Source: Cloacimonetes bacterium UBA3900 (GTDB taxonomy: Bacteria; Cloacimonadota; Cloacimonadia; Cloacimonadales; Cloacimonadaceae). From it: a stretch of DNA of 15,174 nucleotides. This document shows positions 1-7,260 of the stretch, piece by piece. The translations under genes were made by a program, and so were the position numbers. The notes below the pieces were generated by a model. That model was given only the letters and a program-made list of their open reading frames with translations, was not told where the DNA came from and did no database searches. Position 1 is the first letter of the stretch; every line of letters starts with the position of its first letter. The stretch spans positions 1 through 15,174 of the forward strand of contig DGFM01000040.1 in assembly GCA_002391675.1 (NCBI GenBank), written 5' to 3'.

Positions 1-31
1 CGAAACCACCCGCATCTCCACCAAAAGCACA

Positions 32-89
32 CCCTCCCCCGGAACCCCCCCTGGAGCCCAAAAAGCGCATTTAACACCCCCTTCCCCCC
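32..89 (-). other. G-tract region downstream of the operon
   Basis: The plus strand has C runs at 32-34, 36-40, 45-51, 57-59, 77-81 and 84-89, which are G runs on the operon's strand. The first four G runs are separated by 1, 4 and 5 bases and so fit the usual G-quadruplex pattern of four G3+ runs with short loops. An ATG on the minus strand at 68-70 follows a G-rich stretch and opens a glycine-rich frame that leaves the window after 23 codons. It may start another gene, but nothing in it is recognisable. The rest of 1-128 shows no gene. Confidence 0.35.
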
Positions 90-128
90 TTGCCGGCATC
101 CAAGTACACCCTTCCTTATTTGGACACG

Positions 129-165
129 AAAAAAGGGCTGCAAAAACTGTTCCGTTCTTGCAGCC
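129..165 (-). terminator. Rho-independent terminator of the super-operon
   Basis: On the minus strand, 31 bases after the rplQ stop, GGCTGCAA (158-165, read downward) pairs perfectly with TTGCAGCC (136-143). Past one mismatch, a further 3-bp stem closes a 6-base loop. After one further C comes a run of six T residues (129-134). This is a textbook intrinsic terminator and closes the 30-gene unit. The opposite strand has only a short T-rich stretch after the stem, so two-way action is possible but weaker. Confidence 0.9.
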
Positions 166-196
166 GCTTTTATAAATTACAATATCAGGCCAGAGG

Positions 197-604
197 CTAT
201 TTGGTAAGGTCTTTGGCTTTGATCTTGTCAGTTTTGGGCTTGATTGTGGATTCTTCCACAAACTGGATGATGGCCATGGGTGCTGAATCGCCTTTTCTAA
301 AGCCTGCTTTGATCACTCTGGTGTATCCACCGTTGCGACCCTCAAATGCCGGGGCAATTTCGTCGAAAAGCTTTTTGACCAGGGTTCTGTCTCCAAGGAC
401 CTTATAGGCCAGACGGCGGGAGTGTACAGTGTTTGCCTTGCCGTAGGTAACCACTCTTTCCACGTGTCTTCTCAGCTCTTTTGCCTTGGCGAGGGTGGTG
501 TTTATCTGTCCGTGTTCGATCATTGATTTCACGAGATTGCGGAACAACATCCTTCTGGCGTCCATTTCACGGCCGAATGTTTTACTTTCAACTCTATGTC
601 GCAT
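197..604 (-). CDS. rplQ: Large-subunit ribosomal protein L17
   Basis: L17 is a 23S rRNA-binding protein near the rim of the peptide exit tunnel. The 135-residue product starts with the near-invariant MRHR and carries the L17 signature around residues 37-53 (TLAKAKELRRHVERVVT), preceded by the conserved RNLVKSMIEHG segment. The C-terminal 20 residues are Lys-rich, a variable part of the family. The ATG lies inside the end of rpoA: the two genes overlap by 11 bp in different frames, with an AAGGTG ribosome binding site in the last rpoA codons, so translation is probably coupled. It is the last gene before the terminator at 129-165, the usual place for rplQ after rpoA. It ends at TAG. Confidence 0.97.
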   Translation of the reverse strand: MRHRVESKTFGREMDARRMLFRNLVKSMIEHGQINTTLAKAKELRRHVERVVTYGKANTVHSRRLAYKVLGDRTLVKKLFDEIAPAFEGRNGGYTRVIKAGFRKGDSAPMAIIQFVEESTIKPKTDKIKAKDLTK

Positions 605-1793
605 TTTTCACCTTCTTTTTTGATGTGGGGATGGGTTTTCTTTGGGTGGTAACGGCGTCCTTATCCACTTCTTTTTCTTCAGCTGCTGCCTTGGTTTCTT
701 TTGTTTTTGCAGCTTTTGTAGCTTTGCTTGCCTTGGCGGCCGGCTTTGCCGTTGGGATAATGGTGGAAACGCTGGTGGGTTCCTCTTGTTTCACGCCTCT
801 GCTCTTTGCTTCGCGGATGCGTTCGTAGATGCCTTCCACGTCCATACCCAGTTCCAGATCATATTTCTTTAGTTTTAAGACGATTTCTTCGAGGGATTTT
901 TTGCCGAAGTTGCGGAATTTGAGCATTTCGGCTTCAGTTTTGGATACCAAATCGCCTATAGTTTCGATATTTGCAGCGGCCAGGCAGTTTGCAGCTCTGA
1001 CCGTGAGTTCAATTTCTTTCACGCTGGTGGCGAGTGTTTGCTCCATTGCTTCCAGTTCAGGATCCATCTCAATATCACGGATATAGACGGGCTCCTGCTC
1101 AAAGAGGCTGATCCTGTCTGCCATGTCTCTGATGATCTTGGCAGCCAATGAGAGTGCATATTTGGGTTCCACTGCGCCGTTTGAATATATCTCCAATATC
1201 AGCTTGTCAAAGTTCATTCTCTCTTTGACGCGTTGGTGCGTGACGGAGAAATTTACTTTGAGAATGGGGGAATAGACGCTATCAATGGGGATAAATCCCG
1301 CGGGATGGCCTTCGGTGATTTGTCTGTCTGCGCTAACGTAACCTCGTCCGATACCGATGATCAGTTCCATCCTGAATTCGATGTCTTCGGTCACTTCCAA
1401 TAGATAGAGGTCTTTGTTGACGATATTGATATGAGGGTTCTCTTGGATCGAGGATGCAGTCACGATGCCTTTTCCTTTGTGCTCTAACACTACGGCCACT
1501 TCCTCCACGCTGGAGCAGAAGATTACCAGCTGCTTCAGACGCAAAATGAGGTCTATGTAATCCGTATTGGTGCCGTCTATGGCACAGAATTCGTGATGCA
1601 GGCCCTCAATGCGCACAAAGCGCACTGCAGCTCCCTGAATTGAGGATAGCAACACCCGGCGCAAAGCATTGCCCAGAGTGGTGCCAAATCCGGGTTCGAG
1701 AGGCCCGATCTCAACTTTGCCATAATAAGGCGTGTAGCTTTCTTCATCAAACTCCACCTTTTCCGGCATTTGTAAGGGTTCAAGGTACAACAT
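594..1793 (-). CDS. rpoA: RNA polymerase alpha subunit with a C-terminal extension
   Basis: Alpha dimerises to nucleate RNA polymerase assembly (N-terminal domain), and its C-terminal domain binds UP-element DNA and activators. The N-terminal domain runs to about residue 240 and includes the GTTLGNALRRVLLSS segment (37-51). The C-terminal domain spans about 255-318, with R266, N269, C270 and the FGKKS motif (296-300), matching the DNA-contacting residues R265, N268, C269 and GKKS of E. coli alpha. At 399 residues it is about 70 longer than the usual ~330. The surplus is a Lys/Ala/Thr/Glu-rich, apparently disordered tail from about 336. The start has an AAGGAG site 5 bases upstream. rpsD precedes it by 27 bp, and its end overlaps rplQ by 11 bp. 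Confidence 0.97.
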   Translation of the reverse strand: MLYLEPLQMPEKVEFDEESYTPYYGKVEIGPLEPGFGTTLGNALRRVLLSSIQGAAVRFVRIEGLHHEFCAIDGTNTDYIDLILRLKQLVIFCSSVEEVAVVLEHKGKGIVTASSIQENPHINIVNKDLYLLEVTEDIEFRMELIIGIGRGYVSADRQITEGHPAGFIPIDSVYSPILKVNFSVTHQRVKERMNFDKLILEIYSNGAVEPKYALSLAAKIIRDMADRISLFEQEPVYIRDIEMDPELEAMEQTLATSVKEIELTVRAANCLAAANIETIGDLVSKTEAEMLKFRNFGKKSLEEIVLKLKKYDLELGMDVEGIYERIREAKSRGVKQEEPTSVSTIIPTAKPAAKASKATKAAKTKETKAAAEEKEVDKDAVTTQRKPIPTSKKKVKNAT

Positions 1794-1820
1794 ATTGACT
1801 CCTTGCTTGGTTGTGAGAGG

Positions 1821-2438
1821 TTATTTGGAATAGAATTCGACTATGAGACGAAGATCCACTGTGTTTGGTATATCGCTGATTGGGGGCATATTTTCAAAGG
1901 TGCCGCGCATATTCTCTTTGTCTACAGTGAGCCAGGAATAAGCAGAGCTCGCTTCCGTGGCTTCGATAGCTTCTTTGATCATGCTCATGCCACGGCTTTT
2001 GGGGCGCACTTCGATGACGTCACCGGGCTTGCAGAGGAAGGACGGGATGTCCACCTTCTTGCCGTTGACCAAAAAGTGGCCATGGTTTACAAACTGACGT
2101 GCCTGCATCCTGGTGGTTGCAAAGCCCAAGCGGTAAACGGTGTTATCCAGGCGACGCTCCAACATGATGAGCAGGTTGTCACCCGTCACTCCAGCCATTT
2201 TATCAGCTTTCACAAAATAGTTTTTAAATTGTTTTTCGAGCAGGCAGTAGGTGTAGCGCAGCTGCTGTTTGGCATTGAGGTGAACGCCGTAGTCGCTCAC
2301 TTTTCTGCGCCTGTTACGGCCATGCTGACCTGCGGGATAACTGCGTTTCCCCAAGATTCTGTCGTATTTGGCGGGTCCGTAGATGTTTTCGCCAAATCTG
2401 CGGCATATTTTAGCTTTTGGTCCTGTGTATTTTGCCAT
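1821..2438 (-). CDS. rpsD: Small-subunit ribosomal protein S4
   Basis: S4 is a primary 16S rRNA binder that nucleates 30S assembly and lies at the mRNA entry channel. In several bacteria it also represses its own operon and has antitermination activity. The 205-residue product has the N-terminal KYTGPKAKICRRFGE segment, the SYPAGQHG motif (33-40) and an S4 RNA-binding domain from about 92 to 150 (MLERRLDN at 92-99). It ends in the typical IVEFYSK. Only one Cys (C12) is near the N-terminus, so this is the zinc-free form. The ATG is preceded by GGAGG at 5-base spacing. It lies 11 bp after rpsK and 27 bp before rpoA, the normal alpha-operon order. Confidence 0.98.
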   Translation of the reverse strand: MAKYTGPKAKICRRFGENIYGPAKYDRILGKRSYPAGQHGRNRRRKVSDYGVHLNAKQQLRYTYCLLEKQFKNYFVKADKMAGVTGDNLLIMLERRLDNTVYRLGFATTRMQARQFVNHGHFLVNGKKVDIPSFLCKPGDVIEVRPKSRGMSMIKEAIEATEASSAYSWLTVDKENMRGTFENMPPISDIPNTVDLRLIVEFYSK

Positions 2439-2449
2439 TTGATCCTCCG

Positions 2450-2839
2450 TTAAATCCTTCTTGTCTTAGGCGGACGGCATCCGTTGTGCGGGATGGGCGT
2501 CGCATCCTTGATCATGGTTACTTTCAGACCAGCAGCGTTGAGGGCGCGGATGGAAGATTCACGTCCACCACCGGGGCCTTTCACAATCACACCGACCTTG
2601 GTGATGCCCATTTCTGAGCCTATTTTAGCCACTTCACCGGCAGCCATCTGAGCCGCAAAAGGTGTGCTCTTGCGGGAGCCTTTATAACCGATTTTACCAC
2701 CACTGGACCAGGCAAGCACGTTGCCGGCGCGGTCTGTGAGAGTAATGATCGTGTTGTTGAAGCTGGAATGTACGAAGACAAGACCCTCGTCGAAAGCCAG
2801 GCGTACACGTCTCTTTTTAACTCTTGTTTTTTTGGCCAT
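2450..2839 (-). CDS. rpsK: Small-subunit ribosomal protein S11
   Basis: S11 sits on the 30S platform and contributes to the E-site mRNA region, pairing with S7. The 129-residue product carries the family core (FNNTIITLTDRAGN, 27-40, and SSGGKIGYKGSRKSTP, 45-60). It ends with IPHNGCRPPKTRRI (116-129). That tail includes the Asn-Gly pair which in E. coli S11 (N119) is a known site of isoaspartate formation. Length and ends match the family. An AGGAGT site lies about 9 bases before the ATG. It is between rpsM (13 bp gap) and rpsD (11 bp gap). Confidence 0.98.
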   Translation of the reverse strand: MAKKTRVKKRRVRLAFDEGLVFVHSSFNNTIITLTDRAGNVLAWSSGGKIGYKGSRKSTPFAAQMAAGEVAKIGSEMGITKVGVIVKGPGGGRESSIRALNAAGLKVTMIKDATPIPHNGCRPPKTRRI

Positions 2840-2852
2840 TTCTTAAAGACTC

Positions 2853-3221
<369 letters not shown>

Positions 3222-3227
3222 GTTGGT

Positions 3228-3234
3228 CCTCCTT
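3228..3234 (-). promoter_or_regulatory. rpsM Shine-Dalgarno that fixes a TTG start
   Basis: AAGGAGG six bases before the TTG of rpsM, overlapping the TAA stop of rpmJ. The full anti-SD match probably compensates for the weak initiation codon. The overlap with the upstream stop suggests re-initiation coupling with rpmJ. Confidence 0.85.
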
Positions 3235-3349
3235 ATCCTTGTCTCTGTTTATGTTTAGGGTTTGATTTGCAGATAACACGGATCACGCCGTGGCGTTTGA
3301 TGATACGACAGTCTTTGCAGACTACTTTCACGCTTGATCGTACTTTCAT
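3233..3349 (-). CDS. rpmJ: Large-subunit ribosomal protein L36 (zinc form)
   Basis: L36 is the smallest 50S protein and stabilises 23S rRNA junctions late in assembly. I translated the 38-codon frame by hand: it starts MKVRSSVKVV and ends NPKHKQRQG, an almost exact family match. C11, C14, C27 and H33 form the CCCH zinc ribbon of the C+ type, as opposed to the zinc-free paralogue induced under zinc starvation. The ATG has AAGGAGA six bases upstream, and the stop is TAA. It sits between infA (27 bp gap) and rpsM (11 bp gap), its standard position. Confidence 0.97.
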   Translation of the reverse strand: MKVRSSVKVVCKDCRIIKRHGVIRVICKSNPKHKQRQG

Positions 3350-3376
3350 TGTTTGTCTCCTTGATCCATGACAGTG

Positions 3377-3595
3377 TTATTTATATCTATAGGTTATGCG
3401 TCCTCGGCTGAGGTCGTAAGGCGAAAGCTCCACCTTGACCTTGTCACCGGGGAGGATGCGTATATAATGCATGCGCATCTTGCCGGAAGAATGAGCCAGG
3501 ATCTCGTGGCCATTCTCCAGCTGCACACGAAATTGTGTATTGGGAAGAGCATCGATGACGATTCCTTCCACTTCTATAACTCCAGATTTACTCAT
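3377..3595 (-). CDS. infA: Translation initiation factor IF-1
   Basis: IF1 binds the 30S A site during initiation and assists IF2 and IF3. The 72-residue product is exactly the usual size. It is a single OB (S1-like) fold beginning MSKSGVIEVEGIV, with the conserved LENGHEILAHSSGKMRMHYIR segment split over residues 26-46 and the closing SRGRITYRYK. The ATG directly follows the map stop (TAAATG). Its ribosome binding site GGAGG lies in the last Gly codons of map, so the two are almost certainly coupled. A map-infA-rpmJ order is common outside Proteobacteria. Confidence 0.98.
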   Translation of the reverse strand: MSKSGVIEVEGIVIDALPNTQFRVQLENGHEILAHSSGKMRMHYIRILPGDKVKVELSPYDLSRGRITYRYK

Positions 3596-4363
3596 TTAGA
3601 TACCTCCTGCGCAGCTGAGTATTTCTGCTTCATTGGCCGTGATCAAAATGCTGTGTTCAAAATGGGCAGATAAACTTTGATCTGCGGTAAAGAACTCCCA
3701 GCCTTTTTCGATTACTCTGTTGGTTCCGATGTTGACCATTGGTTCTATGGCGATGGTCATTCCTTCTTTCAGTCTGGGGCCTCTGCCCGGCATGCCTACA
3801 TTGGGAACCATCGGGTCTTCATGTAGCGCCAAACCGACGCCATGGCCGGTGAGATCGTCTGCACAATAATAACCCGAGGCGCGCACGAAGCTTTCGATGG
3901 CATGGGAGATGTCTCCCACACGGTTGCCGGCTCGTGCTGCATTAATGCCGAGATACAGAGCTTGATCGGTAACATCCAGGAGCTTGGAGGCCGCCTCGCT
4001 GACCTGCCCCACCTTGTAGGTACGGGCGGTGTCAGAATAGAAGCCGTCAAGCTCTATCCCCACGTCCACGCCAATGATATCACCCTCCGCCAGGATCGTC
4101 TTACGCGAAGGAATGCCATGCACGATGCCGTCGTTTACACTGGTGCAAATCGCAGCAGGGAAAGGCGGCAAACCGGGAACGGTGTAACCCTTGAACGCGG
4201 CTCTGCCTCCGTGTTTCCGGATGAAACTGTCGGCAAAAGCGTCCAGCTCATGGGTGCTGATTCCGGGCGCAATCATGGCTTCCAGCTCGTCCAAGAGCAG
4301 GGCCAACACTCTGCCCGCTGCTCTCATCTTCTCAATCTGCGAGGGTGACTTGATCAGAATCAT
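3596..4363 (-). CDS. map: Type I methionine aminopeptidase
   Basis: This cytosolic enzyme removes the initiator methionine from nascent proteins with small second residues, after deformylation. The 255-residue product has the pita-bread fold with all five metal ligands visible: D100, D111, H174, E207 and E236. The catalytic histidines H82 (IVHGIP) and H181 are also present. There is no N-terminal zinc-finger or SH3-binding extension, so it is the short type Ia form. It starts one base after the secY stop (TGATATG) and its stop abuts infA. adk, often found between secY and map, is missing. The ribosome binding site before its ATG is weak (GGCGGT), suggesting reliance on termination-reinitiation from secY. 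Confidence 0.97.
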   Translation of the reverse strand: MILIKSPSQIEKMRAAGRVLALLLDELEAMIAPGISTHELDAFADSFIRKHGGRAAFKGYTVPGLPPFPAAICTSVNDGIVHGIPSRKTILAEGDIIGVDVGIELDGFYSDTARTYKVGQVSEAASKLLDVTDQALYLGINAARAGNRVGDISHAIESFVRASGYYCADDLTGHGVGLALHEDPMVPNVGMPGRGPRLKEGMTIAIEPMVNIGTNRVIEKGWEFFTADQSLSAHFEHSILITANEAEILSCAGGI

Positions 4364-4364
4364 A

Positions 4365-5693
4365 TCAACCGCCGGAGCGTGATCTGAGTTTACCCTTTTT
4401 CATAAAGCCATCATAATGCCTCATCACCAGGTGGCTTTCGATCTGTTGCAAAGTATCGAGGGCAACACCCACTACGATGATGATACCGGTTCCACCAAAG
4501 TAGAACGGCAATTTGAAGATGGCGGTCATCAATTCGGGAACCAAAGCAATGAAAGCAAAGAACACTGCTCCGGGAAGGGTAATTCTGGTGAGAACTTTGC
4601 TGATGTATTCTGCCGTCTTTTTACCGGGCTTTTTGCCGGGGATATGGCCGCCATATTTGATCATGTTTTCAGCCATTTCTGTGGGATTGAGCACAATCGC
4701 CGTGTAGAAATAGGCAAAGAAGATGATCATGGCTACATAGAGAATGGTGTAAACCCAGTGGCCGGGGCTGAATGCGCGCTGCAGCGTCAGCCAAAAGCCT
4801 GTCTGGGCTTTCTGCCCACCAATCAGTGTGGTGATCGTGGCAGGGAACATCAGGATGGATTGGGCGAAGATGATGGGAATCACGCCGGCAGTATTCACTC
4901 TCAAAGGAATGAAGGTGCTCTGGCCACCATACACTCTGCGACCCACGATGCGTTTGGCATATTGGACAGGGATCTTGCGGATGGCTTCGGTGACAAAGAT
5001 CACGCTGCCGGTCACCAAGATCATCACAACAATTGCCACAACGGTTCTCAAAATGTTTTCAAAGCTGGGATTTGCAGCAAGCTGCTTGAACATCTGTATA
5101 AATCCAGCGGGATAACGAGCGATGATTCCGGCGAAAATGATCAGGGATATGCCGTTGCCGATTCCGTGCTCGGTGATCTGCTCACCCAGCCACATCACGA
5201 TCATCGTGCCGGTGGTGAGGGTGATAATACCGGTGAAATGGAACAGGAAACCGGGATTGGGAACCACACCCACCAAGCTGGAAAGCCAGGTGGTGATGGT
5301 GATGGCGTTGAATGCCGCCAATCCCACGGTTGCATAGCGTGTGATCTGATTGAGCTTCTTTTGCCCTTCTGCGCCCTCTTTTTTGAGCTTTTCAAAATAG
5401 GGAATAATGGAGCCCAAAAGCTGGAGGACAATGGATGCCGTGATATATGGCATGATTCCAAGGGCAAAAACGCTGGCTCGCTCAAAGTTTCCACCCACAA
5501 AGAGGTCCAGGAGACCAAAGAGAGTGCTGCCACCCTCCCGGGCACCTGCAAAGAAAGCCTGCAGAGCCGCAGCATCCACACCCGGGACTGGAACGAAGCT
5601 ACCCATACGGTAAAGCACCAAAAACAGCGCTGTGAAGAGTATCTTCTTCTTCAGGTCAGGAATCCGGAATATGGTCTTTATCTTTTCAAACAT
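4365..5693 (-). CDS. secY: Preprotein translocase channel subunit SecY
   Basis: SecY is the integral-membrane channel of the Sec translocon, working with SecE/SecG, SecA and ribosomes. The 442-residue product has ten predicted hydrophobic spans. The plug/TM2 region is LLDLFVGGNFERASVFALGIMPYI, spread over 61-84, and the C-terminal signature is FGGTGIIIVVGVALDTLQQIES, within 399-420. The cytosolic C4 loop has KIPVQYAKR and the C5 loop KKPGKKTAEYI. In C5 a Lys (K355) occupies the place of the Arg that in E. coli (R357) is needed for SecA function. The ATG follows the rplO stop by one base (TGATATG), with GGAGG in the last rplO codons. Confidence 0.98.
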   Translation of the reverse strand: MFEKIKTIFRIPDLKKKILFTALFLVLYRMGSFVPVPGVDAAALQAFFAGAREGGSTLFGLLDLFVGGNFERASVFALGIMPYITASIVLQLLGSIIPYFEKLKKEGAEGQKKLNQITRYATVGLAAFNAITITTWLSSLVGVVPNPGFLFHFTGIITLTTGTMIVMWLGEQITEHGIGNGISLIIFAGIIARYPAGFIQMFKQLAANPSFENILRTVVAIVVMILVTGSVIFVTEAIRKIPVQYAKRIVGRRVYGGQSTFIPLRVNTAGVIPIIFAQSILMFPATITTLIGGQKAQTGFWLTLQRAFSPGHWVYTILYVAMIIFFAYFYTAIVLNPTEMAENMIKYGGHIPGKKPGKKTAEYISKVLTRITLPGAVFFAFIALVPELMTAIFKLPFYFGGTGIIIVVGVALDTLQQIESHLVMRHYDGFMKKGKLRSRSGG

Positions 5694-5694
5694 A

Positions 5695-6153
5695 TCAGAT
5701 TACCTCCGCCTTGCCACCGTTGGCTTCGATCAACTCTTTGGCACGACGTGAAAAAGCGTTGGCTTGGATATTGACTTTCTGGGTGAACTCCTGATCATCC
5801 AAAGAAGCCAGGACCTTGACGGGATATTTGCCTTTCTGACCCTTGGAAGGGATCAGGCCCATCATTTCCAGTTTGGCTATGTCATAATCTGTTTCAGAGA
5901 GACCTATCAGGCTCCTCAGATTGAGCACCCGGTATTCCACTCTGAATATGTTTTTGAAACCGCGCTTGGGCAAGCGACGCTGGAGGGGCATCTGTCCACC
6001 TTCAAACCAGATGGGAACGTTGCCGCCACTGCGGGATTTCTTACCCTTGTGACCGCGGCCGGCTTGACCGCCCCAACCGCTGCCTTCACCTTTACCCAGA
6101 CGCTTTCTTGCCTTGCGACCGGCAGGTTTGCCAAGATTGTGTAATTTCAACAT
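5695..6153 (-). CDS. rplO: Large-subunit ribosomal protein L15
   Basis: L15 is a 23S-binding assembly protein with a long glycine-rich N-terminal extension that threads into rRNA. The 152-residue product shows this extension (GKGEGSGWGGQAGRGHKG, 20-37). It also has the signature FEGGQMPLQRRLPKRGF (50-66) and the C-terminal globular domain. AGGAGT lies five bases before the ATG. Its last codons (KAEVI) encode the GGAGG used by secY, one base downstream, giving coupling between a ribosomal gene and the translocon gene. Confidence 0.97.
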   Translation of the reverse strand: MLKLHNLGKPAGRKARKRLGKGEGSGWGGQAGRGHKGKKSRSGGNVPIWFEGGQMPLQRRLPKRGFKNIFRVEYRVLNLRSLIGLSETDYDIAKLEMMGLIPSKGQKGKYPVKVLASLDDQEFTQKVNIQANAFSRRAKELIEANGGKAEVI

Positions 6154-6156
6154 CTG

Positions 6157-6339
6157 TTACTCCTGCACTTCTTCTACTTTAACGAGATATGAAACCTTGT
6201 TGATCATACCTCTGATACATGGGTTATCATTGTGGACGCGGCTCTTGCCGGGTCTGCCCAAACCGAGGGCTCTGATAACACGTTTATGATTTTCCTTACG
6301 GTTTATTATACTACGTACTTGGGTTACTTTGATCTTCAT
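6157..6339 (-). CDS. rpmD: Large-subunit ribosomal protein L30
   Basis: L30 is a small ferredoxin-like-fold 50S protein bound to domain II of 23S rRNA. The 60-residue product is normal length and has the family core QVRSIINRKENHKRVIRALG (7-26) followed by LGRPGKSRVHNDNPCIRGMINKV, divided over 27-49. The start overlaps the rpsE stop (ATGA), and GGGAGG in the last rpsE codons serves as the ribosome binding site. It has a four-residue acidic end (EVQE). Confidence 0.96.
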   Translation of the reverse strand: MKIKVTQVRSIINRKENHKRVIRALGLGRPGKSRVHNDNPCIRGMINKVSYLVKVEEVQE

Positions 6340-6860
6340 TTCGCCTCCCTGCCGGTGATCTCTGCGATGGTCTTATTTCTAAGACGAGAGATATCTGAAA
6401 GGGTGCGCATACTCTTGAGGCCGTTGACAGTGGCTTTCACCACGTTTGCCGGAGTGTTGGAACCCAAGGATTTACACAGGATGTTTTCGATTCCTGCAGC
6501 TTCAAAGATAGCGCGGGCAGTTCCACCGGCGATGATACCTGTACCGGGAGCGGCAGGCTTCATCATCACTCTGCTGGCGGAGAAGCGCGTGGTGATCTCA
6601 TGAGGGATGGTGCCATTGATGATGGGAACCCTGAACATGGATCTGTGGGCTCTTTCTTTGGCTTTGCGGATCGCATCCACGATCTCATTGGCCTTGCCAT
6701 TGCCCACGCCGATATTGCCGGCACGGTCTCCAACTACCACGATGGCGCTGAAACTGAAGTTACGGCCACCTTTCACCACTTTGGCTACGCGCTTGGTCTC
6801 GATGATCTTCTCAACTAAGACTTCTTCTTCTGTATTCATATTTCTTTGTTCGTAATTCAA
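6336..6860 (-). CDS. rpsE: Small-subunit ribosomal protein S5 (TTG start)
   Basis: S5 lies at the mRNA entry of the 30S, affects decoding accuracy and helps unwind mRNA with S3 and S4. The 174-residue product has the N-terminal double-stranded-RNA-binding-like domain (VKGGRNFSFSAIVVVGD, 29-45) and the GVGNGKANEIVDAIRKA motif (52-68). The C-terminal domain carries APGTGIIAGGTARAIFEAAG. I chose the TTG at 6858-6860 because GGGAGG (6866-6871) sits five bases upstream. The next ATG (codon 8) has no ribosome binding site. The end overlaps rpmD by four bases. Confidence 0.97.
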   Translation of the reverse strand: MNYEQRNMNTEEEVLVEKIIETKRVAKVVKGGRNFSFSAIVVVGDRAGNIGVGNGKANEIVDAIRKAKERAHRSMFRVPIINGTIPHEITTRFSASRVMMKPAAPGTGIIAGGTARAIFEAAGIENILCKSLGSNTPANVVKATVNGLKSMRTLSDISRLRNKTIAEITGREAK

Positions 6861-6871
6861 GATATCCTCCC

Positions 6872-7243
6872 TTAGAATTTCAAGCCGGCTTCACGAGCGC
6901 CATCGGCCAAAGCTTTCACCCGGCCATGATACTTGTATCCAGCACGATCAAAGGCCACCTGGGTAATGCCGGCTTCCAGAGCCAGCTCGCCAAGCTTCTT
7001 GCCTACCAGAGCACTGCGCTCTGTCTTCTTAAGGCCTTTTTCCGCTTCAAAACTCTTGGCTTTATCGCTGAAGGAAACGATGGTTTTGCCGCTGACGTCG
7101 TCTATGATCTGGCCATAGATGTGCTTCAATGAACGAAACACCACCAGACGCGGACGCACGGCTGTGCCTGTGAGGCGCTTGCGAATCGCAGCACGGCGAC
7201 GGGAGCGAAGGGCGTTTTTTCTTATATTCGTTGGTTTTATCAT
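6872..7243 (-). CDS. rplR: Large-subunit ribosomal protein L18
   Basis: L18 binds 5S rRNA together with L5 and helps dock it in the central protuberance. The 123-residue product has the basic N-terminus (RKNALRSRRRAAIRKRL, 8-24) and the RPRLVVFRSLKHIYGQIIDD core (30-49). It ends in the very conserved FDRAGYKYHGRVKALADGAR, within 98-117, then EAGLKF. Length is typical. GAGAGGTG lies upstream of the ATG. The gap to rplF is 17 bp and to rpsE 11 bp. Confidence 0.97.
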   Translation of the reverse strand: MIKPTNIRKNALRSRRRAAIRKRLTGTAVRPRLVVFRSLKHIYGQIIDDVSGKTIVSFSDKAKSFEAEKGLKKTERSALVGKKLGELALEAGITQVAFDRAGYKYHGRVKALADGAREAGLKF

Positions 7244-7260
7244 TTCTTTACACCTCTCTA

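Noticed and set aside
90..407. Plus-strand frame covering the terminator and part of rplQ
   Set aside because: It overlaps a certain rplQ and an intrinsic terminator, and it has no family resemblance.
1803..2453. 216-codon plus-strand frame opposite rpsD
   Set aside because: Shadow of the rpsD codon pattern; rpsD is complete and canonical on the other strand.
4416..5774. A 452-codon open frame on the plus strand, antisense to secY and the end of rplO
   Set aside because: It lies over a clearly real, fully conserved secY. Its product is rich in His, Gly, Asp and Gln without any domain, as expected of the complement of a membrane-protein gene. There is no convincing ribosome binding site.
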